Shown here: positions 51,526 to 60,982 of the stretch, in pieces
How positions within the stretch are numbered: the first letter of the stretch is position 1
Layout: each line of letters starts with the position of its first letter
Assembly (NCBI GenBank): GCA_001510575.1
Contig: LNGK01000009.1
Span: forward strand, 310,001 to 374,000
DNA length: 64,000 nt
Direction of reading: 5' to 3'
Origin: Knoxdaviesia capensis
Taxonomy: Eukaryota > Ascomycota > Sordariomycetes > Microascales > Gondwanamycetaceae
Notes under the pieces: model-generated
The model's database searches: none
Told to the model about the DNA's origin: nothing
The model's input: the letters and a program-made list of their open reading frames with translations, nothing else
Program-made: the position numbers and the translations under genes

Positions 51526-52449
51526 CGTGTGGAAATGAAGGTGGACGGAAGAAGAGGGGGTGAGTCACTGCACGTCTGGGGAAGGACAGACGACGACGGC
51601 GACGACGACAAGGGACGACTGAAGGCACGGAAAAGGAAGAATGTTCAGCAGACTTGGAGGGGGAATGAACTCGAATGACTCCTCTCAACTCAAGCCGTCA
51701 TAGTCGCGCCATGGATGCGAGGGCTGCTTGATATAATAGCCACGGGAATATGGTTACGGCCGCGTGGGATTGGTGATATCGAAATGATATCGCAGGGGTC
51801 GAAATCGACAAGCAGCCGCAAGATACGGCGGGGCGGCGTGGGATGGCAGATTTGAATTTTAGCTGGACGAGTCAGAAAAAAGCGGCACTGTTGCTAATCG
51901 GCGAGCGGTCTGTGGTCTGGATCCGGCTGTGTGGCAGCCGCTATGTCCCAGCTACTCTTTTAGTTCCCCAGCGGGTGTTGTTCGGATCTTCGTTTATCTT
52001 ATCTCCCGCCAAAGGTTAGCTTCTATCAATTGCCGGTTCGCGGCTGCTTACAGGCATCCACCGGCAACTGATATCGTCGGGATGATAGCGGGGGCAAATA
52101 CACCAAAGGAGTTGTGCGATGTGGCAACTGACTACAGGAAATTGAAAGGAAAAGTCATAGAAACTTGCCGTTGATCTTGTAGCGAGATTCCGGCACTCGG
52201 GTGACTACAGTGGCTACAGGGAAATGCAATAGCCACGACAATTACGGTCTGACTACCGCCGCACTCCGGCACCGGCGGACCGGAAACCGGCTCCGCTGTA
52301 TTCACGGCCTCAAAAAAAAAAAAAAAACCCCCCCTTCAGGAAAAAAATTGGATCAAAGCCACAATGCTTCTTATCATGCAAATTACTTCCTTTCACATGC
52401 AGCCTTCAGTCATCACCAGGAGATCACAAAATCCACCGTGACCACAGCC
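51526..52449. promoter_or_regulatory. Shared divergent promoter, permease/MFS, with TTGCCGG inverted pair
   Basis: Contains TTGCCGG at 52030-52036 and CCGGCAA at 52061-52067, an inverted pair 24 bp apart. A TGATAG (GATA-factor type site) lies near 52083. Close to the MFS start are a 16-A run (52312-52327) and a 7-C run (52328-52334). No gene seen, although an open frame in phase with the MFS gene extends back to 52201. Confidence 0.5.
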
Positions 52450-53958
52450 ATGGCCGCCGCCGCCGCCGACCCGGAAGCCTCAGCTCCTCCTTCACCGCCA
52501 AATGGCGTCCTTGAAGATCCTGCAGCCTCACGATCACCACCACCACCACCACCACCACAGCCTTATCATGTCTACACACTGCACGAAAAGTGGTGCATGG
52601 TCGGCCTAGTGGCCGTCACCGGCCTCTACAGCCCTCTGCCGGCCAACATCTACTTCCCGGCGCTGCCCACGTTGGCAAAGGTGTTCTCGGTGTCGACCGA
52701 GGCCATGAACCAGACGGTGACAGCCTATCTACTGATGCAGGGCGTGTCGCCCATGCTCTGGGGCACACTGTCTGACCAGTACGGACGCCGGCCGATCTTT
52801 GCCATCTGTCTCACTATCCTCGTGGGCGCGTGCATTGGCCTTGCCCTGTGTCCCACGAACGCCTTTTGGCTGTTGATTGTTCTGCGGCTGTTACAGGCTG
52901 CCGGGTGTGCGAGCACCATTGCCCTCGGCGCCGGCGTAATTGGAGACATTTCCACGGCCGACGAGCGCGGTGGCTACTTCGGCTACTTTAATCTCGGGCC
53001 CATGCTGGCTCCGTGTATTGGCCCGGCCATTGGCGGTGTGTTGTCGCAAAGCCTCGGATGGCGGTCAATCTTTTGGTTTCTGGTCATTATGGCCGCGGTC
53101 TGCCTCTTGCTGGTGGTTCTCTTCCTCCCCGAGACCATGCGGAGTATCGCCGGCAATGGTAGTGTGACTCTCACCGGCATCTACCGCCCGCTGGTTCCTG
53201 TCCTCGGCCGGAGGGTCAAGACCATCCCGGGCACCCCCTCAGCCCGCAAAGTCTCGGCCAATCCGTTCGGCATCTTCCTGTACCCGGACATCTCCATCAC
53301 GCTCTTCTTCACCGGTGTCGTCTACAGCATCAACTACACCATCACGGCCACCATCTCGTCGTCGTTTGCCACCATCTACCCCTTTCTCGACGAGACCAGC
53401 ATTGGGCTGTGCTACCTAGCCACCGGCGGCGGCATGATTGTCGGTAGCACCACCACGGGCAAGTTTCTGGATTGGGACTTTGCCCGGGTCAAGAGACGGT
53501 ATCCGCAGGAAACTCTGGCCCACCCCGCCGACTTTCCGCGGGAATGGGCGCGGCTGCGCACCATGCCGGTCCACTTGGTTGTGTTTACGGCCTGTGTTGT
53601 TGGCTGGGGGTTTTGCATGGAGTATAAAGCGCACATTGCTGTGTCTCTAGTTCTGCAGTTCATCCTCGGCTGGACGTCCATCTCCATCCTCAATACTACC
53701 ATGACCCTCATGATTGACGTGCTTCAGTCGCGGAGCTCGTCGGTTACGGCGTGCACTAACCTTGTGCGGTGTCTGCTGGCGACGGTGTTAGTGGCTGTTA
53801 TTGACAGGATGACCAACGCTCTTTCGTATAGATGGACATATGTCTTCTGGGGTGGCATCAGCGCGAGTATGCTGGTGTTGATGTACATCGAGATCAAGAT
53901 TGGGTCCCGCTGGCGGAGGGCGCGCGAGATTGCGCAAGACAAGGAGGAGGGACTATAG
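52450..53958 (+). CDS. Major facilitator superfamily transporter, DHA1 (drug:H+ antiporter, Qdr-like)
   Basis: A single exon of 502 residues from the ATG at 52450 (CAGCCATGGCC context). The N-terminus is Ala/Pro-rich with an eight-proline run (CCA repeat). About 12 transmembrane helices begin near residue 48. MFS motif A is clear between helices 2 and 3 (GTLSDQYGRRP, residues 105-115), and a motif C-like GPAIGGVLSQSLGWR follows in helix 5. The first helix PANIYFPALPTLAKVF resembles quinidine-resistance type DHA1 exporters. It probably exports or imports small organic molecules at the plasma membrane, and in this context perhaps the substrate or a toxic intermediate of the neighbouring enzymes. 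An in-frame ATG at 52201 would give 585 residues, but the added part is low complexity and crosses an A16C7 run, so it was not used. Confidence 0.9.
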   Translation: MAAAAADPEASAPPSPPNGVLEDPAASRSPPPPPPPQPYHVYTLHEKWCMVGLVAVTGLYSPLPANIYFPALPTLAKVFSVSTEAMNQTVTAYLLMQGVSPMLWGTLSDQYGRRPIFAICLTILVGACIGLALCPTNAFWLLIVLRLLQAAGCASTIALGAGVIGDISTADERGGYFGYFNLGPMLAPCIGPAIGGVLSQSLGWRSIFWFLVIMAAVCLLLVVLFLPETMRSIAGNGSVTLTGIYRPLVPVLGRRVKTIPGTPSARKVSANPFGIFLYPDISITLFFTGVVYSINYTITATISSSFATIYPFLDETSIGLCYLATGGGMIVGSTTTGKFLDWDFARVKRRYPQETLAHPADFPREWARLRTMPVHLVVFTACVVGWGFCMEYKAHIAVSLVLQFILGWTSISILNTTMTLMIDVLQSRSSSVTACTNLVRCLLATVLVAVIDRMTNALSYRWTYVFWGGISASMLVLMYIEIKIGSRWRRAREIAQDKEEGL

Positions 53959-54147
53959 ACAAGCTTACTCTTCCAAACGGCAGACTCTTTTTAGAAGGCG
54001 GTTGGGAGTACACTGTGATTTGAACATTGGTATGGCTTGCATTGATTTTGGGCAAAGGCTGCATAGAGATACACGGATAGCGAACACGAACTTGGATTGG
54101 AAGCATTATATCAGGAAATCATTGGTATCTTCGTTTCACCGAAGCAA

Positions 54148-55204
54148 TTACAAACTCGCATGAATGAAAGCAGTAGCATCCTCCACCAACTTTCTCCCCT
54201 TGTCCATAACTCTGTTTATGCGAGTTAGTGAGTTGAACAAGGTATCCGAGGGAAGAGGAAACTTACCCGTCTAGGGCTAGTATAGAATGCGTGCAGCCCG
54301 GTAACACGTGGTATTCTGTCTTGATGCCCAATTGTGTAAGTCGCTGTGCCAGAGCAGCTCCCTCGGGCGCCAGCAGGTCGTGTTCCGACACCGAAATCCA
54401 GGTGGGTGGCATCAGTTGGAGAAGTTCGGCAGCAGCAAGGTTCGGCGAGGCGTGCCAGTGGCTCCAGTCAGCCACGTCGGGCATGTACATTCGCCGGTAC
54501 CACAGCATGCGGCTCGGAGTCAGCCAGGGCGCGGTCGCGGCGTTTGGCTTCCACGCCGTCTCGGCTGTGGCCGTGTTGTCCACCACGGGCACAATCAACA
54601 CGCAACATCGGAGTTTCTTGGACGAGTCCTCTTCCAGCAGCCGAAGCGCGGCCACGACACCCAGATTGGCACCGGCAGAGGTGCCGCCAACTCCGATGCG
54701 TGATGCATCGCCTCGGACTTTCGCGGCCCCTGGTGGAGACGAGAAGTACTTAAGCGCGGCATAGGCATCGTCGGCGGCGGCCGGAAACGGATGCTCCGGG
54801 GCTAGCCGGTACCCGACAGTACACACCACCACGCCGGCATCCCGACACACGCGGGTGCAAAAGTCATTTTCGCTCTGAATGCCGCCAATAGCCCATCCTC
54901 CGCCATGGCACCACACGAAGATTGGCCATCCGGACGGCGGCGGCTCGGACGCGGGCGTAAACACCCGGACGGGGAACGTCGACAACCCATCGAGGGTGGC
55001 CACCTCGATGTCTTCAACAGATCCAACCGGCACTACATCCAACGTGCCGGGAGGGAGCGACGGCTGGGAGCGGGCGCTGCCGTCCCAGACCTTGGAGTCG
55101 TCGGTCTGCACGTACTGCATGTGGGCATCGTGGAAGGCGACGTATTGGGGGTCCAAGAGAGGCCGGAGTTTGGGATGAAGGGGCTGGTAGACTTGGCGAT
55201 CCAT
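54148..55204 (-). CDS. Alpha/beta hydrolase, hormone-sensitive-lipase (family IV) type esterase
   Basis: Two exons: 54267-55204 and 54148-54211, intron 54212-54266 (55 bp, GTAAGT...CAG). Splicing adds 20 residues (containing KLVEDATAFI) to an exon-1 frame that would otherwise stop right after the catalytic His loop, giving 333 residues, the normal length. Motifs: oxyanion-hole HGGG (residues 100-103), nucleophile GTSAG (Ser176), Asp276 in SEHDLL, His306 in CTHSI. The family hydrolyses esters of short acyl or aromatic acids and some lactones, usually in the cytosol. No signal peptide seen. It shares a divergent promoter with the isochorismatase-like gene, suggesting consecutive hydrolytic steps of one pathway. 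The substrate is not determinable. Confidence 0.88.
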
Positions 55205-55878
55205 GGTGGCAGGCTGTGTGTGATTGTGTTTCGATGATAAGAACCAAGACTCAAGTCTGCAAGCAAAACTAAACTAAAAGAAAACCGCGATACCATTCAT
55301 GACATCGCAAATACACCTATCTCATCTCATACCAGCAAAAATATGCACAGACATCCGGGGATTCCTCTCATTCAAAGTGGCACTGGAGGAATTGCCCGAC
55401 GGTTGCCGGCTCTCTACAGGAATTTGCCGGAATAGTGGCTAGGAAATTCGCCTTTGCAGACTCCGAGCAAACCCTGAGGAGCCAATGCCAGCGCCCGCAT
55501 CACTAATACGCTTAGTGCCCAACATCGCCCTGGATGACGGGCTAGGCCCTGAAGCTGGGTGTAAGTCAGCCCGAGAACGGAGCTCGCCCAGGGGGGTCCT
55601 TGTATGGCGACAGAAAACATGGCTTGCGTGCAACTTCATACATCATCGGGAACATTGTAGTGTCACCTCGAAGTCGAACAGGTTGAATGTCTACTGCGTT
55701 ATCTCGCTCAAATTCTCAGTTCCAATTTCACTCATACGTCCTCCTTGATGCCAACGATAGCCTCACAGCCTTCGAATCCCCCCAAAACATATCTCACTGT
55801 CATCATTCACTACTCCATATACTTCTCTCAAATCTTTACTTCCTCACCAGCAAAACTCACCAATCTTCCACAACTCCC
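55205..55878. promoter_or_regulatory. Shared divergent promoter, esterase/isochorismatase, with two TTGCCGG boxes
   Basis: TTGCCGG at 55403-55409 and 55424-55430, in the same orientation and 21 bp apart start to start (about two helical turns). A related TTGCCCG lies at 55392. They lie about 200-225 bp from the esterase start and 450 bp from the other start. No other gene seen. Confidence 0.5.
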
Positions 55879-56547
55879 ATGGAATTCTCCTCAGAAGCTG
55901 CATCTTACGCCGCCTCCGGCTACGGCTGCCGAATGGGCTGGGGCAAGCGGCCGGCCCTGCTCTTGATTGACATCTGCAAAGCCTACTGGACGCCCGGCTC
56001 GCCCCTGGACCTCTCGGGGCATCCGCCGGCCATGAACGTACCCGCATCGGCCGAGAGACTCGTCGAAGCCGCCCGGGCCGGCGGGGTTCCGGTGGCGTGG
56101 ACCGTGGTGCAATACACGCAGCCCGACATGTCGGACGCCGGGCTGTTCTGGCAGAAGGCCAAGACGCTGGAGGTGTGGCGGGTGGGCAGCGAGCTGCACA
56201 AGCAGGGCCTGGCGGATTTTGTGTCTCCAACCTTGACGCCGGTCGCCGGGGATATTGTCGTTGCTAAACGGTATGCCAGCGGGTTTTTCGGCACCACGCT
56301 GGCCACGGAACTGGCGGTCAAGGGCGTCGACACCGTCGTGGTCTGCGGTGTCAGCACCAGCGGCTGTGTGCGGGCGACCACGCTGGATGCCATGCAGAGC
56401 GGGTTCCGGCCGATGGTGGTGGCAGCTGCCTGTGGAGACCGGTCGGCAGCGATCCAGTCGGCTAACTTGTTTGATTTGGACGCCAAGTACGCAGACGTGG
56501 TGGAGGAAGAGGAGGCCGTGAAGCGCCTGACGGCAGGGTGGTCATAG
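55879..56547 (+). CDS. Isochorismatase-like cysteine hydrolase (amidohydrolase)
   Basis: A single exon of 222 residues from the ATG at 55879 (CTCCCATGG). The family triad is present: Asp31 in LLIDICKAY, Lys130 in VVAKRYASGFFGT, and Cys163 in GVSTSGCVRATTLDA, preceded by the usual cis-peptide region. The GVSTSGCVRAT sequence resembles the N-carbamoylsarcosine amidase/maleamate amidase branch more than true isochorismatases, so hydrolysis of a small amide or carbamoyl compound, releasing ammonia, is the best guess. Probably cytosolic: no signal peptide in this model. An open frame in phase extends upstream to 55687, but that part has the look of an untranslated leader. The gene converges on the P450 gene and is head-to-head with the esterase. 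Confidence 0.88.
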   Translation: MEFSSEAASYAASGYGCRMGWGKRPALLLIDICKAYWTPGSPLDLSGHPPAMNVPASAERLVEAARAGGVPVAWTVVQYTQPDMSDAGLFWQKAKTLEVWRVGSELHKQGLADFVSPTLTPVAGDIVVAKRYASGFFGTTLATELAVKGVDTVVVCGVSTSGCVRATTLDAMQSGFRPMVVAAACGDRSAAIQSANLFDLDAKYADVVEEEEAVKRLTAGWS

Positions 56548-57027
56548 CCAAAGCTTAGGAGAAGACATCGGGAGAATGAATACAGGACCAGAACCACATC
56601 ATGATCGGGGTCAAGTGTCTATGGGTGAACATCTGAGTGTGGATGACGTGGACTGCAATCTTGGACTCAGCCTTTCGCAGGAGCCGGTAGTAGATACCAC
56701 ATAAAGAATGAAGAAACAACAGCAAGAAAACAACTGCCTGGTTGACGGACTACTGCCCCACATACAGTGTGAGACTGGACAGCATCTGAGAGGCTACTTT
56801 CGCACACTCGAAAAGACTTCGCTCGCAGAGAAGCATGTATGAAGAAAAACATTGTTTGGAGTAATACATCGAGTCCACGCCGTATAAGCTAACCTCAAGC
56901 CAGCAGAGTAAAAGTCCAACCCAAATCCAAAGCCCCATGCGCGTGCTGATCCGTATCCGTCTATCAACTTGAAGCCAGTTTGTCCCGCCATAGATCATAC
57001 CCATCTTCTTCACCTTCTACCACCACC
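56548..57027. other. Convergent intergenic region (isochorismatase/P450 3' ends)
   Basis: No gene, and no TTGCCGG box. Expected to hold the 3' UTRs and polyadenylation sites of both genes; no strong signal singled out. Confidence 0.5.
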
Positions 57028-58587
57028 TTACGCAGCTGCACTGTTGATAAGCGCCTCCACATCGGCCCGCGGCTCAAACACACAGCCAAAGTGGTTCGGA
57101 TGGCTGGTCAGCCCATCGGTCAGCTGCACGGCGTTGTTGTCGCACGTCACCTGGCTGTCGCCGTCGACCGCCTTGAGCGTGAAGCTCTTGAGGAGACACG
57201 CCGCGGCAATCCACACGCTCGCCTGCGCCAGGTGCTGGCCCACACAGATGCGCCGACCAAAGCCGAACTGGCCGACCGGCAGCGGCTCGCCGCGGGCGTA
57301 TCGCTCGGGCTCGAACATGTCCGGGTTTTGGTAGACGTTGGGGTCGTGGGTGATGGCGCGGGCGTTGGCGTACACATACGCTCCCGCCGGGATAAACATG
57401 TCCCGGTACACATCATCGGCGACGGTGCGGTGAGGCACGCCAACGGGGGACACCGGGCACCAGCGGAGCGTCTCGCTGACGATGTGCTCAATGTAGGCCA
57501 GCTCCGGCCGGGACCGGTCGGCAAATGTGGGGAGCCGGTCGCCGAGGGCGTCGTCCAGCACCTGCTGGGCGTGTCTCTGGACCGCGGGGTTGCGGATCAT
57601 GTTGAGGATGAGCACCACCAAGGTGGCCCATGTGGTGTCCTGGCCGGCCGCATACACCGCCGCCGACGCACCCTTGATGTCGTCCTCGCTCAGCTCGGGC
57701 TCGGCGCCCGTGCGGAGCTGACTCTGTCGCTGGGCGAGCAGGCCGTGGATCAGCGACGTGCCTTCCTCCGACCCGGCCACCACGGCGTGGTACGGCGCCT
57801 CGTGCAGCTTACGGATGGCCCAGCGCCATGTGCGGGCAAAGCGCAGCGAGCGGTCGACCATCCACGAGGGCAGCCAGCGCAGACCAGGGAAGTAGTCGAC
57901 GGGAGTGCCGGCCGGAGCGCCGCCGTGACCGAGCGCATACGAGGCGTCCTCAGCCATTTGGATGTAGGGATCGGAGTCGGTCTTGATATCGATGCCGAAG
58001 CCAATGCCGAGCACAATGGCGGTGGCGAAGCGGCGCAGAACGAGTTCCCACGTTTCAGGGGTGGCCAGCAAGCCCTTCAGCATTTGATGGGATTCGCTGG
58101 TCTGCAGGGCTTGGTCGACCGTGATGGCACTCTTCTGGAACCGTTTCTGGAGGATGCGGCGGTGTAGCCGGAATGCCGGGCCGGCCTGCAGGAAAGTGAG
58201 GGTGCGGTTGAAGCCCATGGCCTCGAAGAGAACGAACCGGGGCCGGTCGGAGTAGTTGGCACCCCGCTTGTCCAGCAGGTCAATGGCGGCGCGCGCGCTG
58301 TTGAGCACGATGACCGGCTGGCCGAGGATGTGGAAGCCCAGGACATCGCTCTTGTACTCTTCCGACCACTTCATGTAGCTGTACTCCGGGTTGGCGGCGG
58401 GGATGACGCGCAGATGGCCCAGCACGGGCTCGGCCGGGGGTCCGGGCGGCAGGGGCAGACCGGCGCGGCGACGGTTGAAGGCCAGGTGGCGGTGAACGAG
58501 GAAGCCAGCGAGGGCCAGGGCCAGGGGCAAGATGACCATGGAAGGCGGCAGGGCCGCCAGGCCAGACACAAGTTCTATCAAAGCCAT
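57028..58587 (-). CDS. Cytochrome P450 monooxygenase (microsomal type)
   Basis: A single exon of 519 residues. An N-terminal membrane anchor covers about residues 15-32, followed by the proline-rich hinge PLPPGPPAEP. The I-helix oxygen-binding AAGQDTT is at residues 313-319, the K-helix ETLR at 372-375, FEPERY at 425-430, and the heme loop FGFGRRICVG at 441-450 with heme-ligand Cys448. All hallmark residues are intact. The hinge and heme-loop sequences resemble the fungal group that contains the O-methylsterigmatocystin oxidoreductase-like P450s, but no CYP family can be assigned by eye. Expected in the ER membrane, hydroxylating a hydrophobic or aromatic substrate with electrons from a reductase encoded elsewhere. 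It is head-to-head with the dioxygenase-like gene, so ring hydroxylation followed by ring cleavage is plausible. Confidence 0.92.
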   Translation of the reverse strand: MALIELVSGLAALPPSMVILPLALALAGFLVHRHLAFNRRRAGLPLPPGPPAEPVLGHLRVIPAANPEYSYMKWSEEYKSDVLGFHILGQPVIVLNSARAAIDLLDKRGANYSDRPRFVLFEAMGFNRTLTFLQAGPAFRLHRRILQKRFQKSAITVDQALQTSESHQMLKGLLATPETWELVLRRFATAIVLGIGFGIDIKTDSDPYIQMAEDASYALGHGGAPAGTPVDYFPGLRWLPSWMVDRSLRFARTWRWAIRKLHEAPYHAVVAGSEEGTSLIHGLLAQRQSQLRTGAEPELSEDDIKGASAAVYAAGQDTTWATLVVLILNMIRNPAVQRHAQQVLDDALGDRLPTFADRSRPELAYIEHIVSETLRWCPVSPVGVPHRTVADDVYRDMFIPAGAYVYANARAITHDPNVYQNPDMFEPERYARGEPLPVGQFGFGRRICVGQHLAQASVWIAAACLLKSFTLKAVDGDSQVTCDNNAVQLTDGLTSHPNHFGCVFEPRADVEALINSAAA

Positions 58588-59395
58588 GATAAGGTTGATA
58601 ATGTATGGACAGGAGGAGAAGAGGAGATAGATAGACAGGCAAGAGTCAGCGAACAGACGGACTTGTTGCGTCGCTTCTCAATTAATGTAGAGCATTGTCA
58701 ATGTGCTTGTGACTGCTGAGACTTCCACAAAGCCCGTCCGTCATCGCTGAGATATATCACAGCCGTGGTTGGTCAGCCGGCGTGAAAGCCGGTCGGTGAC
58801 GAAGGGAAAGCAGAAATGGGTGAAATGCGATGTGAGCAGAATGTCGTGGGTTCGGGAAGAAGCCGGACGTGGGGGGGTAAACGAACCGAGAGAAGGAGCG
58901 GGCGGTTCTTGAAACCACACTATGCAAAAGCTCTGGTTGCCGCCGGCAAGACCCTGATAACACGCGATAACGCTTGTTCCCGGAAGGACGCTAGCGCGGC
59001 TGGCTCCCGTCCGGCAACTTCCGGCAACCGAGAAGTGCATTCCAAACGCACCGGCCGTTGGGTGCCGCTCTTGCCCGTTTGTTTTTCCCCATTGCATCTT
59101 CTCTTTCTCTCACTGTTGGGTTCCTGACGGTGTTGAACTATCTGACGATCGGCGGCTCTCTTCGGCTTTTCCTTTTTTTGCGTTTACTTATACGGGAAAG
59201 CCGTCGGCCATTTCCTTTTCCCGAGTCTGAGTCTTGAGTATATACCTGGTTTTCCATCTTGCTCTCTTCGTAGTTCCTTCTGTCCAAGATTGCATGTGTG
59301 CCTTTCCTTTCTGGGCTTCGATCTATCATCTCTCTATCTTGTCTCTTCTTGGCATTTGCCCCCTTTCCCCTTCTCATTTCCTCACACAACAAGAC
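58588..59395. promoter_or_regulatory. Shared divergent promoter, P450/dioxygenase, with clustered CCGGCAA boxes
   Basis: TTGCCGCCGGCAA at 58937-58949 (two half-sites back to back) and CCGGCAA at 59011-59017 and 59021-59027 (direct repeat with 10-bp period). A TATATA at 59239-59244 and a pyrimidine-rich leader precede the dioxygenase start. No gene seen. Confidence 0.55.
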
Positions 59396-60982
59396 ATGGA
59401 GTCCGTCTCTGCTTCCGCCTTGGCACCGGTTCCCGCGCCGAGGCCGATGTCGACGTTTGCCCGGTCGGCCTTCGTCACCACCCCTACCGCCGCCGACCCC
59501 TACATCTACCAGACCGGCTTTGGCAACCGCTTCGCCTCCGAGGCCGTGCCCGGCGCGCTGCCGCTTGGCCAGAACGCGCCGCAGAAATGCGCGTTTGACC
59601 TGTACTCCGAGCAGCTCAACGGCTCCTCGTTTGTCGTGCTGCCGCGCTCCGGCATCCAGCATGTCTGGATGTACCGCATGCGGCCGTCGGTGGCTCACGG
59701 CCCGCTGGAGCCGGCCGACGCGGTCAACCCGCGGCTGCATGCCAGCTTCCTGCCCACCAACGACAGCATGAAGGTCGTGCCGGACCAGCTGGCGTGGGAT
59801 CCGTTCACTCTGCCGGCTGCTGACTCTTCCAAGGACTTTGTCGAGGGCCTGCGAACCGTGGCTGGCCAAGGAGACCCGACGCTGCGCCAAGGCATCGCCG
59901 TGCACATGTACACGGCCAACCGCAGCATGGACCGGCGGGCGTTCTGCAACAACGACGGCGACTTTCTTATCATGCCGCAACAGGGCCGCCTGCAGATTCA
60001 GACAGAACTGGGCTGGCTCATGGTGCGGCCGGGCGAGATTGTCGTCATCCAGGCCGGCCTGCGGTACCGCGTGCTGCTGCCCGACGGTCCCTCGCGGGGG
60101 TACGTGCAAGAAGTGTTTGGGGCTCACTACGAGCTTCCCGAGCTCGGGCCCATGGGGTCCAACGGCATGGCGCTGCCCAACGACTTTGAGAGTCCCGTTG
60201 CCGCCTTCGACGTCGACGAGCAGCCGTGGGAGGTCATGTACAAACTCCTCGGCAAGCTGTTTACGAGTGGCCAGGACCATTCGCCCTTTGACGTCGTCGC
60301 GTGGCGGGGCAACCTTGTGCCGTACAAGTACGCCACCGAGAAGTTCATCAACATGGCCAACGTCGAGCACGACCAGGCCGATCCCACCGTGTACAGCGTG
60401 CTGACCGTGCGGTCCACCGTGCCGGGGGTGCCGCTGACTGATCTTTTGGTGTTCACTCCGAAGTGGATTCCGACGTCTGGAACCTTCCGTCCGCCGTACT
60501 ACCATCGCAACATGTCTTCGGAGGTCATGGGCCTCATCTACGGCCGCTACGGCGGCAGCGCCCACTCGCTGGAGCCCGGCGGTCTGAGCTACGAGGCCAG
60601 CTACATGCCGCATGGCGAAACCTACGACACGTGGCTGTCGGCGACAACGGTGGACCTCGTCCCTGAGCGGGTGTGCCAGGACACGGTTGCGTTCATGTTG
60701 CACATCACCGTGCCCCTTGTTGTGGCCAAGGACGTTATTGGTGATGCCCAGCCGGCACCAGCATCGCAGCGGGCTGCGTACAAGCCGCACTTTTTGCAGA
60801 GACTGACCGATGTCAATGCGGCTCTGGCCCGGGTCGGTGCGTCCAGCATAGCATATGGAGAGGCAGAGGGGGCCAAGGAGGAGAAGAAGGCTCAGGAGGA
60901 AGTGAAGGACGAGGTGAAGGAGGAGGCAAAGGAGGAATCGAAGGAGGAGAAGTGGGTGGAGGTAACACAGGAAGCAGAGTGA
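59396..60982 (+). CDS. Homogentisate 1,2-dioxygenase-like protein, divergent paralogue
   Basis: A single exon of 528 residues from the ATG at 59396 (AAGACATGG). Residues 33-480 align in style with homogentisate dioxygenase from YQTGFGN to the C-terminal barrel. The non-haem iron ligands are present: His370 and Glu376 in YYHRNMSSEVMGLIYG, and His406 in MPHGE. Known of the family: cleavage of homogentisate to maleylacetoacetate in tyrosine and phenylalanine breakdown. Odd here: the conserved AWHGN is AWRGN (Arg304), the His six residues before the last ligand is Glu400, and HGPD is HGET. About 45 extra C-terminal residues (from 488) are almost all Lys/Glu with VKEE-like repeats; usual length is about 440-450. 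No fumarylacetoacetase or maleylacetoacetate isomerase gene lies beside it. It may cleave another hydroquinone-type ring. A frame back to 59234 was taken as leader. Confidence 0.88.
   Translation: MESVSASALAPVPAPRPMSTFARSAFVTTPTAADPYIYQTGFGNRFASEAVPGALPLGQNAPQKCAFDLYSEQLNGSSFVVLPRSGIQHVWMYRMRPSVAHGPLEPADAVNPRLHASFLPTNDSMKVVPDQLAWDPFTLPAADSSKDFVEGLRTVAGQGDPTLRQGIAVHMYTANRSMDRRAFCNNDGDFLIMPQQGRLQIQTELGWLMVRPGEIVVIQAGLRYRVLLPDGPSRGYVQEVFGAHYELPELGPMGSNGMALPNDFESPVAAFDVDEQPWEVMYKLLGKLFTSGQDHSPFDVVAWRGNLVPYKYATEKFINMANVEHDQADPTVYSVLTVRSTVPGVPLTDLLVFTPKWIPTSGTFRPPYYHRNMSSEVMGLIYGRYGGSAHSLEPGGLSYEASYMPHGETYDTWLSATTVDLVPERVCQDTVAFMLHITVPLVVAKDVIGDAQPAPASQRAAYKPHFLQRLTDVNAALARVGASSIAYGEAEGAKEEKKAQEEVKDEVKEEAKEESKEEKWVEVTQEAE

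Noticed and set aside
50818..51678. 286-codon plus-strand frame
   Set aside because: Antisense to the NCS1 permease; low-complexity Gly/His/Arg/Glu composition.
56980..58167. 395-codon plus-strand frame
   Set aside because: Antisense shadow of the P450 gene; composition rich in His/Arg/Val and no domain.
59138..60790. 550-codon open frame on the minus strand
   Set aside because: It lies antisense to the dioxygenase-like gene, whose family motifs are clear. The long frame is a by-product of GC-rich codon use.
59396..60982. Calling the gene hmgA outright
   Set aside because: Iron ligands fit, but two active-site residues, the HGPD motif and the C-terminus differ and pathway partners are absent, so the symbol was withheld.
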